Part shown: positions 57,004-64,000 of the stretch, in pieces
Numbering within the stretch: the first letter of the stretch is position 1
Layout of the letters: every line of letters starts with the position of its first letter
Assembly (NCBI RefSeq): GCF_029537235.1
Contig: NZ_CP120639.1
Span: 434,001-498,000, forward strand
Length of the DNA: 64,000 nt
Direction: 5' to 3'
Source of the DNA: Rhizobium sp. 32-5/1
GTDB lineage: Bacteria > Pseudomonadota > Alphaproteobacteria > Rhizobiales > Rhizobiaceae
The notes under the pieces: model-generated
Databases searched by the model: none
What the model was told of the DNA's origin: nothing
What the model saw: only the letters and a program-made list of their open reading frames with translations
Made by a program: the position numbers and the translations under genes

Positions 57004-58048
57004 CGGATTGGACGGGAATAGGAATGTTCATGGTGCATATTACGCCTTCTGGAGGGTAGTCGAGATGCACGTCACCGCTCAGTTCGTGTCCGAGCGTTCG
57101 TTCGATGACTATAGAACCAAAACCCTTGTGCGAAGCCGGAGTGACAGTCGGCCCTCCGACTTCCTGCCAGAGAAGGCTGAGACCTGGAGCCTCCGGGGTC
57201 GCATTCACGACCCAGGAGATATGAATCGAGCCCGTGTCATTCGAGAAGGCGCCGTACTTGACGGCGTTCGTCGCTAGTTCATTGAAGGCTATGCCGAGCG
57301 CAAGGATCGACTTGGCGGGAAAGAGAATGTTGTCGCCGACGATGACGATGCGGCTGGCGCGCCCGCCGGTGACCACGAACGGCTCGAGCGCGTCCTGCAC
57401 GATGTCGAGGAGCCCGGCACTCTGCCAGGTTTTGCGGTTCAAAAGGTCGTGGGATCTCGAAAGCGCGAACAGGCGCGTCTCGACCGCCTCCCGCATCGCC
57501 TGCGGTGTGGAGTTGGCCCGGGCCGCTTGCCATACGATCGACTGCACCGTCGCGAGCGTGTTCTTCACGCGGTGGTTCAGTTCGTCGATGAGGAGCCGCG
57601 AGTGCGCCTGTTCCCTCTTGTGCACAGTAAGGTCGACAAAGGAGGCGAAATGCTGGACGACGTCGCCGTCTTCGTTCCTGACAGGGCTGATGAAGACGCC
57701 TGCCCAGAACTCGCTTCCGTCCTTGCGGTGATAGCGGACCTCCGATCCGCCCTTGGAATGACCCTCAAACGCCGCCCGGATAGTCGCCACGGCTTCCGCG
57801 TCGGCGCCGTGCGCCATCAGGAAGTTGAAGTCCTGCCCCAAGACCTCTTCCCGTGAATATCCCGTCAGCTCAAGGAATGAGTCGTTAGCGAAGATAATCG
57901 GATTTTCGGGATCGCAGGCATCGCTGAACACCATGGCCATCCGGGTCGTCTCGGCGGCTACCACGAACGGGCCGAGATCGTCGTGGAAGCTTTCGACGTC
58001 GGCTTCGGCGTCTTTCTGCTCCTCAGACTTGTCAACGATCTTCGGCAT
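56996..58048 (-). CDS. soluble HWE histidine kinase with LOV-like PAS domain
   Basis: 350 residues from ATG 58048 (AGGGG about 8 bases upstream; ATG 58087 is weaker). The PAS domain (about 25-150) has the layout of LOV domains (IIFANDSFLELTGYSREEVL then GQDFNFL, FWAGVFISPVRNEDGDVVQH), but the place of the LOV cysteine (GRNCRFL) holds Phe. The HWE core follows: LNHRVKNTLATVQSI, FNELATNAVKYGAFS, GFGSIVIERTLGHELSG. Because the cysteine is missing, a flavin adduct photocycle is not expected. Confidence 0.9.
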   Translation of the reverse strand: MPKIVDKSEEQKDAEADVESFHDDLGPFVVAAETTRMAMVFSDACDPENPIIFANDSFLELTGYSREEVLGQDFNFLMAHGADAEAVATIRAAFEGHSKGGSEVRYHRKDGSEFWAGVFISPVRNEDGDVVQHFASFVDLTVHKREQAHSRLLIDELNHRVKNTLATVQSIVWQAARANSTPQAMREAVETRLFALSRSHDLLNRKTWQSAGLLDIVQDALEPFVVTGGRASRIVIVGDNILFPAKSILALGIAFNELATNAVKYGAFSNDTGSIHISWVVNATPEAPGLSLLWQEVGGPTVTPASHKGFGSIVIERTLGHELSGDVHLDYPPEGVICTMNIPIPVQSDE

Positions 58049-58224
58049 GCGTGATCCCCTCAAGGTCAGGTTCATCCGAAACCGCACGAATCATCAGCCG
58101 ATCGGACATTGCCGTTGCGAGGACATGTTCGCACGGCCGGACTTTAACGACAAGTGCATCAAGAGGACCAATCACCAGCAAAGATTGCAATCCTGTGCGT
58201 GCAGAGTGATCTCCGGAAAGGAGA

Positions 58225-58860
58225 CTAGGCACTTGTCCACACCGTCTTGGCCAAACCGCGGCTCGGGTTTCCCATGATAACCCTGGCGGGGAGATGCCAC
58301 TGACGCAAATCGGACGGGTCAGCTTCTTGATAAAACCGGTGGTCTTGCTCAATCAGGTTGTTGAGGTATTTGACCTGCAGGATCTCGATCAGCCAGAACC
58401 ATCCCTGCAACAGCAGCAGCCAGTTGATGTTTTGCAATCCCGCCAGGTTCGCGCCACTCTTGTCGATGACGACCTTTTCAGGCCAGCCGTTGTTCTCGAT
58501 CACGCGGGCGAAGAAGGCGCTGGCCGCAGCCTCATCGCGGTGCTCAGACAGCATGAAATCAAGGGTTTTTCCGAATTTATCGACAGCGCGGTAGAAATAG
58601 GTCCACTTGCCTTTGACCTGGATATAGGTCTCGTCCATTCGCCAAGAACTGCTGGTCGCGGATTTGCGGCGCTGGGCCCGGCAGGCAATAAGCGGCGAAT
58701 ATTTCACGACCCATCTGTTCCCGTCGCGTGGTCAACGGCGACGCCGCGCTCGGCCATAATCTCTTCCAGATTACGATAGGAGACTGCATATCTGACGTAG
58801 AAAAACACCGCGTATAAAATCACCTCTTTCGGGTAGTGACTACCTTTGAAATCGACCATG
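58225..58860 (-). pseudogene. IS6-family transposase remnant
   Basis: N-terminal MVDFKGSHYPKEVILYAVFF, YVRYAVSYRNLEEIMAERGV and AVDHAT match IS6 transposases. After a small deletion near 58720 the frame continues with WRMDETYIQVKGKWTYFYRA, VDKFGKTLDFMLSEHRDEAA (first catalytic Asp), then VIDKSGANLAGLQNIN and LNNLIEQDHR (DDE region). The end is replaced or frame-shifted after HRF. It is flanked on one side by the HWE gene. Broken, so not mobile by itself. Confidence 0.82.
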
Positions 58861-59673
58861 ATCGGGGAACTTAACCTGCCTGCTCATCTTCGACCCAGAT
58901 CTATGGCATGCTCAAACTGGTTGCAAATCCGGTGAAAAGTTTGCGAGAGAACTATCCGCCGTCAATCCAGCTCACAAAAATCTGGCGAAGGGATCGCGAG
59001 AACCTTTCCACAACGTTGAGCAGAAAAACCACATAAAACACAGGTAAGAATTAAAAATACTGCCCTGTTGACAATTCATAATGCGCAAAAATCAGAATAT
59101 CATTGCTAAATTACTTTAGATTATTCGTTCTATGGATACTAATTAATAGATTATTAGGGAAATTACTCATTAATGCGATTCCGAGCGATTGGTTACAGAC
59201 CTGGTGGTGTTATGATTAACCTACGAACTTATCCGTGTCGCATCGGTCTATTGGATCCGCGATCTTGGCATTCGTTCGCGTTGCACAAGAAGGATGAAGT
59301 GCAAATCCTGCGCCATGGGCGGCCGGCGACGTCTGTGTTGTCGTGCTCGTTGTGACGGCAGGCTTTGCCCCACGCAGTTGAAGAACAGAGCAAACTTGCA
59401 AATTCGATCGTCGCCGATCGCGTCTTTCCCATGCAGCAACTGAAGACAGTCGCAAATGCCTTCCGCGGTAATACCGCGGTGAAGGGAAAAACGGAAAGAT
59501 TTTTGATCTCGCTCGGAGAAGCAGCCTCGTTTTGCTGGGACAAGTCAAGGTCGGATTTCAGACCGACATGGCGATGTGGAAACAGGCCCTTAGATTCCCG
59601 GTCACAAGTCAGGCAAGACGGACCATTCTGGCCGCAGGGTGTTCAAGACGTCGTCAAGTAGAGGAACCAAAAC
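58861..59673. other. long AT-rich gene-poor region upstream of the GGDEF-EAL gene
   Basis: 813 bases. 59035-59175 is clearly richer in A and T than its surroundings and holds a TTGACA (59067-59072). A 17-base palindrome, CCGCGGTA-A-TACCGCGG, lies at 59463-59479. Small frames at 59173-59355 and 59365-59661 lack any protein features. It may hold a long promoter region or a lost insertion. Confidence 0.5.
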
Positions 59674-61991
59674 ATGCCGCAACCAGAAACATCTCGGTTC
59701 GAAAGCCACGCGAAGACAGCGCAATTGCAAGTCGACCGGCTGCTTGCGACCGTGGCAAGGCTGGAAGCGGAATTCCGGGATCACTCGAACGCAGAACAGG
59801 CTTTGCTAGCCGAGCGCGACCTGCTGCGAGCAGTTCTTAAACAGACTCCCGACTTCCAATATGCAAAAGATCTTGAGAGCCGCTTCATTACGGTGAACCA
59901 GTCGGTTGCAACGTTCAACGGATTTTCACACCCGGACGAGATGATCGGCAAGACAGATTTTGACATAACGACCGCGGCCCAAGCCCAGGAACTATATGAT
60001 ACCGAACAGAAAATCATGCAGTCGGGGGTGCCTCTGATCGATTTCGAGGAGCTTCTGCTGGATAAATCAGGGGCGAAGACCTGGTTTGCGACGTCGAAGG
60101 CGCCTTTGCGCAATGAAAGCGGCGACATCGTCGGCCTTGCCGGAGTGACGCGCGACATCACCACGCGCAAGCAAGCTGAGCTTCTGTTAGAAGAGCAGGC
60201 CCTTGTCCTCGAATTGATTGCGCTGAATGCTCCGCTGCAAGATATCCTTGAGCGACTTGTACGCCTGATGGAAACTCAGGTGGAGGGGGTCTATGGCTCG
60301 ATCCTCCTGCTCGACGAAACCGGAACTCATCTCAGGCATGGGGCGGCACCTTCCCTCCCCGCATCGTATTCCAGAGCAATCGACGGGGTTGCTATCGGCC
60401 CGGACGTCGGCTCCTGCGGAACTGCCGCCTATCGACGCGAGGCGGTCATCGTTACCGACGTCGCCCGCGATCCCCTCTGGAAGAATTTCCGGGCGCTGGC
60501 GATGCGCCATGGATTACGCTCATGCTGGTCCACACCGATCCTGTCGCATCATGGTGCGGTTCTGGGAACGTTTGCAATGTATTCGTCCGATGTACGAGAA
60601 CCAGGAGAGACCGAGACCCGACTTACCGAGAAGACGACCCGGATCGCGGCCATCGCGATTGACCGAAAGCATTCGGAAGATCAGATCAACTTCATGGCCC
60701 ACCACGACATGCTCACGGGCCTGCCCAATCGGAGCTTGTTGAAGGATCGTCTGACACAGGCGATGCTGCAAACCCAGCGCCACAACCCGTGGGTCTCGGT
60801 GGTGTTTGTCGACCTCGACAATTTCAAGATGGTAAACGACAGACTAGGTCACGCCGCGGGCGATGCACTTCTCAAAGTGGTCGCGGAGAGAATGATCGCC
60901 TGCGTCAAAGCAACTGATACCGTGATGCGGCTTGGCGGTGACGAATTCGTTATCCTGCTTGTCGACCAGCCGGAAAACACCGACGCTGTTTCCGCTGTCT
61001 TGAACAAGATTCGGACTGCAGTCGCAAAGCCCGTACCCTTCGAGGATAAGACTTTTCAGGCCACTTGCAGTATGGGCGTGGCGACCTTTCCCCATGACGG
61101 TTCCGACGTCGATACGCTGCTGAGGAACGCCGATGCCGCAATGTACAAAGCCAAGGAATCCGGGCGGGACAGTTTTCGATTTTACACGTCCGAGATGAAT
61201 ACCAAAGCTCACGAGAGGCTCGCGCTGCAGGACGCGATGCGCAGTGGCATCGCGCGCAACGAGTTCTATCTCCTCTATCAGCCCCAAGTCGACTTGGAAT
61301 CGGGAAACGTGTTTGCGGTCGAGGCGCTTCTTCGCTGGAAGCATCCGACGCAAGGCATCGTCTCTCCGACGGAATTCATACCGCTTGCCGAGGAAACCGG
61401 CTTGATCGTACCGCTCGGCAACTGGGTTGTGCATGAGGCTTGCCGTCAGAACAAGGCGTGGCAGGATGCCGGAATTCCGCCGGTCAAGGTTTGCGTTAAT
61501 GTTTCTGCCCGCCAGTTCAGTGAAAAAATTGGATCGGTCAGGTGATCCGCGCCCTTGATGAAACGGGCCTGGATGCAAAATATTTGGAACTGGAAATGAC
61601 TGAAAGCATGCTCATGCGAGACGTCGACCAGGCGATTGCGATCATGAAGGAATTGCAAGCGTTGGGAATTCAGTTTGCTATCGATGATTTTGGCACGGGA
61701 TATTCGAGCTTGAGCGCCTTGAAGAACCTACCGGTGGCCCGGTTGAAGATCGACCAATCCTTCGTCCGAAATCTCGCGGATGACGAGAACGACAGGAGTA
61801 TCGCAGCCGCGGTGATTTCACTCGGACAAAAACTCAACATGAGGGTTATCGCCGAGGGCGTGGAGACCGATGACCAACTCGCTTTCCTGCGCGAGAGCCG
61901 GTGCGATGAGATTCAAGGCTATCATTTCAGCAAGCCAATTGAGCCAGGGGCGATAGAGGACCTGCTCAAACACCAGGCCCAACGCCGTTGA
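59674..61991 (+). CDS. PAS-GAF-GGDEF-EAL c-di-GMP signalling protein, frame-disrupted
   Basis: About 772 residues. Residues 45-165 form a PAS domain (KQTPDFQYAKDLESRF), and 175-330 a GAF domain (VYGSILLLDETGTHLRHGAA, DVGSCGTAAYRREAVIV). The GGDEF domain follows (FVDLDNFKMVNDRLGHAAGD, then RLGGDEFVILL) with its active motif intact, and the EAL domain has AVEALLRWKHP, CVNVSARQFS, EMTESMLM, AIDDFGTGYSSLSAL, LKIDQSFVR and IAEGVETDDQL. The frame breaks at the A6 run 61524-61529: one more A joins ARQFSEKNWIGQVIRALDET. Both catalytic motifs look functional. Confidence 0.93.
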
Positions 61992-62258
61992 TTTCGATCT
62001 TGGCGGTTAAGGAGTACGAACTGACCAAGTAATCTCCTATCCAGACATTAGGGTCAGCGCGTGCTGGATCAGCGGCCACTGAACACTACGGCTGCACGTT
62101 CATCACCGGTTGTTCGACAAGGGCACCAATATTGCCCGCCTTGAAGGGATCAGAACCTATGTCCCTCTGCCAGAGCCTTCTATTCTCGCAGAGTGCCCGT
62201 TCTATCGAAGACAGAAAGGGTGACGGCAAGTTTACCGTCACCCTTGATGCGAGAAAGA

Positions 62259-62519
62259 TCAGTTCTCGCGTGCGAAGTCGGTCAACAGCCGCTCGGTTTT
62301 TGCCGCCTCGATCATGTTCAGGCGTTCCTGCGACGATCTTTCATCCATACGATACTTGACGAAATTGACGAGGCTGAGGGTCAAAAGGAACACGCCCATG
62401 GCCCAGAAGCCCTTGGTGGACAGATCCACCGGCGCCATCCAGATCGATAGGCCAAGCATGAAGTAAGCGACCGCGATGCCGAGTGCATTGAAGCTGGTGT
62501 AAACATTGTTCGATTTCAT
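62259..62519 (-). CDS. YiaA/YiaB-family two-helix membrane protein
   Basis: 86 residues with two membrane helices (FNALGIAVAYFMLGLSIWMA and GFWAMGVFLLTLSLVNFV), followed by a charged cytoplasmic tail (RMDERSSQERLNMIEAAKTE). This is the YiaAB two-helix domain layout. It lies 70 bases after a PspA-like gene on the same strand, so it may help with membrane-stress sensing. Function unknown. Confidence 0.82.
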   Translation of the reverse strand: MKSNNVYTSFNALGIAVAYFMLGLSIWMAPVDLSTKGFWAMGVFLLTLSLVNFVKYRMDERSSQERLNMIEAAKTERLLTDFAREN

Positions 62520-62589
62520 AATTCTACTCCTTGGAAACGGGAATTGTCGCGTGAGGATGGTGCGAGCAGGCTTGCGGCCTGGTTCATGG

Positions 62590-63276
62590 TCAGGCGCTGG
62601 CGGTGGACATCTGAAGCCGCTTCAGCACATCGGAAGCCGACACTTTGACCGGTTGACCATAACCGGAGGCAGCCAACCTTTCGCGCATGGTCTCGTGGGT
62701 TAGGTTTTTGTCGATCGTGTCAAGCACTTCGCTCTCCTCTACCGGGTCATCTCTGGACATGACGCGGGCGATCAGTTCCTCCGCTTCGCGCAGGGGCTCG
62801 GTGCGACCAATCATCCGGTTCATCGAGGCTTGCGCCTTGCGTTCGCCATCGACCGCTCTTGCCGCCATCAGTCCCTGCTTCAGATCGACGATGCGGCGGT
62901 AGGTCTTTTCCAGCGACAGTTGCATGCGGGCGATCCGCTCTTTTAGCCGGGCGAGCGTTTCGCTACGAAGGGCCGCCTCGTTTTCAAGATCTGCGATCGC
63001 CACAGCGGCCTCGGAGGCAAGCATGTCATTGCCGTCGGCCAGCGCCAGCTTGGCACGGGTCTCGAGATCGGCCTTGCGTGCCGAGACGGCATCGTAAAGC
63101 CGGCGCTCGTTGCGCTCCCGCAGGATCAGCGATGCGAGCGTTTCCTTGGCATTGCGCAAAACGGTATCGGCCTCCCGAACCTTCTGCTCGATCAGATCAA
63201 TCGCGAAATGATCAGTCACCCTGTCTTCATGGCGGGCATTGATCCCCTTGATGAGGGTCGTCACAAGCTTGAGCAT
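62590..63276 (-). CDS. PspA/IM30-family membrane-stress protein
   Basis: 228 residues, nearly all long coiled-coil helix as in PspA/IM30 (LKLVTTLIKGINARHEDRVT, DLIEQKVREADTVLRNAKET, ERIARMQLSLEKTYRRIVDL). A short globular C-terminus (HETMRERLAASGYGQPVKV, ASDVLKRLQ) follows. These ESCRT-III-like proteins protect the inner membrane. ATG 63276 (MLKLVTTLIKG) matches the family start and has GAGGA upstream; ATG 63294 lies inside the operator. Its promoter carries two TetR-type operators. Confidence 0.88.
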   Translation of the reverse strand: MLKLVTTLIKGINARHEDRVTDHFAIDLIEQKVREADTVLRNAKETLASLILRERNERRLYDAVSARKADLETRAKLALADGNDMLASEAAVAIADLENEAALRSETLARLKERIARMQLSLEKTYRRIVDLKQGLMAARAVDGERKAQASMNRMIGRTEPLREAEELIARVMSRDDPVEESEVLDTIDKNLTHETMRERLAASGYGQPVKVSASDVLKRLQMSTASA

Positions 63277-63292
63277 ATTCTTTTCCTCATTC

Positions 63293-63307
63293 ATGAACGC
63301 TGTTCAT
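63293..63307. promoter_or_regulatory. palindromic operator 1 (TetR-type)
   Basis: ATGAACGCTGTTCAT: inverted ATGAAC/GTTCAT with a 3-base centre. It covers the leader and the upstream ATG of the PspA-like gene. Confidence 0.75.
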
Positions 63308-63313
63308 ACTTAT

Positions 63314-63342
63314 GTTATGACTGATCCTGATAAGGGCGTCAA
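63314..63342 (-). promoter_or_regulatory. promoter of the PspA-like gene
   Basis: On the minus strand TTGACG (63337-63342) and TAACAT/CATAAC (about 63312-63319) are spaced about 17-19 bases apart and lie between the two operator copies, as expected for repression. Confidence 0.5.
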
Positions 63343-63350
63343 TAGCCAAA

Positions 63351-63365
63351 ATGAACATCGTTCAT
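63351..63365. promoter_or_regulatory. palindromic operator 2 (TetR-type)
   Basis: ATGAACATCGTTCAT, the same ATGAAC-3-GTTCAT palindrome as at 63293, placed upstream of the -35 box of the PspA-like gene and 26 bases past the tetR stop. Confidence 0.75.
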
Positions 63366-63390
63366 AAAATTGCGGGAGGGCTATCTGACC

Positions 63391-63996
63391 TTATGCAGCC
63401 GCCGATTTGGCAAAGCCGCCGATCAGCAATGTGAGCATTGAGCGGATATTATCGGCCGGAACAGCGGAAAAGCGGTGCTGCAGACCAAGGGATACGACAC
63501 CATGCACGGCCGAAAACAACCCGCGCGCCGTCATAGCCCCATCCTCTGGGCTGAGATTGGGCATCAATACGGTGAGCGGCTCGAGGATATGGATGAACAG
63601 CACGGCGTGCTCATTCAAATGCCATTCGGGCACCTGCGCCCCTTCCGGCATCTGATGATCGAACAGAGCCGCCCAGGAATTGGGATTGGCAATGGCGAAA
63701 TCGAGATAGGCATGTGACAGCGCAACGAGCTGATCGGCCGGTCTCGCAACGGCCCCATCCTGCGCCGCTCTTGAAAGCTTGGCGCCGAGTGCCTGCAAGG
63801 TCAGCGAATTGACGTGCAGAACCAGATCGTCGATGTCGGCAAAGACATTGTAGAGCGCCCCCAGCGCGCAGCCGACATCGGTGGCGAGATCGCGGGCCCT
63901 CAGCTTGCCAAGACCGTCCGCGGCAATCCGCTGTACGGCCGACTGCAAGAGGTCATCCCTCAGTTTTTGGCGTTTCGCTTCCCGTTTACCCGTCAT
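63391..63996 (-). CDS. TetR/AcrR-family repressor
   Basis: 201 residues. The N-terminal HTH (LLQSAVQRIAADGLGKLRAR, DLATDVGCALGALYNVFADI) is typical of TetR, with the recognition helix followed by LYNVFADIDDLV. The C-terminal ligand domain resembles the WHG type (SHAYLDFAIANPNSWAALFD, TARGLFSAVHGVVSLGL). It lies directly upstream of the PspA-like gene on the same strand and probably binds the two ATGAACnnnGTTCAT sites between them. ATG 63996 is near the window end, and upstream sequence is limited to 4 bases. Confidence 0.92.
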   Translation of the reverse strand: MTGKREAKRQKLRDDLLQSAVQRIAADGLGKLRARDLATDVGCALGALYNVFADIDDLVLHVNSLTLQALGAKLSRAAQDGAVARPADQLVALSHAYLDFAIANPNSWAALFDHQMPEGAQVPEWHLNEHAVLFIHILEPLTVLMPNLSPEDGAMTARGLFSAVHGVVSLGLQHRFSAVPADNIRSMLTLLIGGFAKSAAA

Positions 63997-64000
63997 GGCG

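Noticed and set aside
59365-59661. 98-codon plus-strand frame upstream of the GGDEF-EAL gene
   Set aside because: No recognisable motif, no ribosome-binding site, and mixed composition; treated as intergenic.
1-64000. CRISPR arrays, tRNA or rRNA genes, repABC replication genes
   Set aside because: None seen: no regularly spaced repeats, no cloverleaf or rRNA-like sequence, and no RepA/RepB/RepC proteins; the ParA at 38138 lacks a RepB/RepC context.

Overview
The window looks like part of a large conjugative plasmid (or a plasmid-derived region) of a Rhizobiales bacterium (Rhizobium, Agrobacterium or Ensifer type). The evidence is a VirB/VirD4 type IV secretion operon, a rhizobial-type relaxase with MobC, a nick site resembling a Ti-plasmid T-DNA border, the plasmid backbone genes DUF1173, DUF736, WGR and ArdC, many HWE-type histidine kinases and an EcfG-like promoter. 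No replication genes (repABC), rRNA, tRNA or CRISPR array were seen.

Layout. 1-11723 (+): virB2 (partial), virB3, virB4, virB1-like, virB5, a small lipoprotein, virB6, virB8, virB9, virB10, virB11 and virD4. 12183-18891: a minus-strand operon of two alpha/beta hydrolases (one fused to a cupin), a cysteine hydrolase and a short-chain dehydrogenase, facing three tandem AraC regulators. 19328-25546: a PAS protein, a hybrid sensor kinase, two DUF2382 stress proteins and small proteins. 25780-28205: an SRAP protein with a small partner, an unknown protein and glutaminase. 28941-34178: a heme-copper quinol-oxidase cluster (CtaG, a membrane protein, DUF2231, subunit II, fused subunits I+III, a small membrane protein), apparently an imported block. 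34270-35010: a PQQ-dehydrogenase fragment and an IS66 remnant. 35012-39222: relaxase, MobC, oriT, and a ParA/VirC1-like plus RHH/VirC2-like pair. 39291-46940: a leading-region-like block with DUF1173, WGR, HU, DUF736, two toxin-antitoxin modules and ArdC. 47662-63996: htpG, IS remnants, two overlapping kinase/receiver operons, EAL and GGDEF-EAL proteins, a YiaA-like protein, a PspA-like protein and a TetR regulator.

Together, the T4SS (1-11.7 kb) and the relaxosome (35-39 kb) would form a conjugation system. The block next to oriT carries functions expected early in transfer: anti-restriction, nucleoid protein and addiction. The right third is rich in signalling genes: hybrid kinases, HWE kinases with single-domain receivers, and c-di-GMP enzymes.

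A major caution: about thirty genes are broken by indels, usually a single base missing from a short G, C, A or T run, while the protein sequence resumes intact in another frame. This uniform pattern suggests sequencing or assembly error rather than biological decay. I therefore give corrected spans for such genes and call them CDS, stating where the frame breaks. Genuine remnants (IS66, ISL3/HlyD, IS5, IS6, PQQ dehydrogenase) are called pseudogenes.
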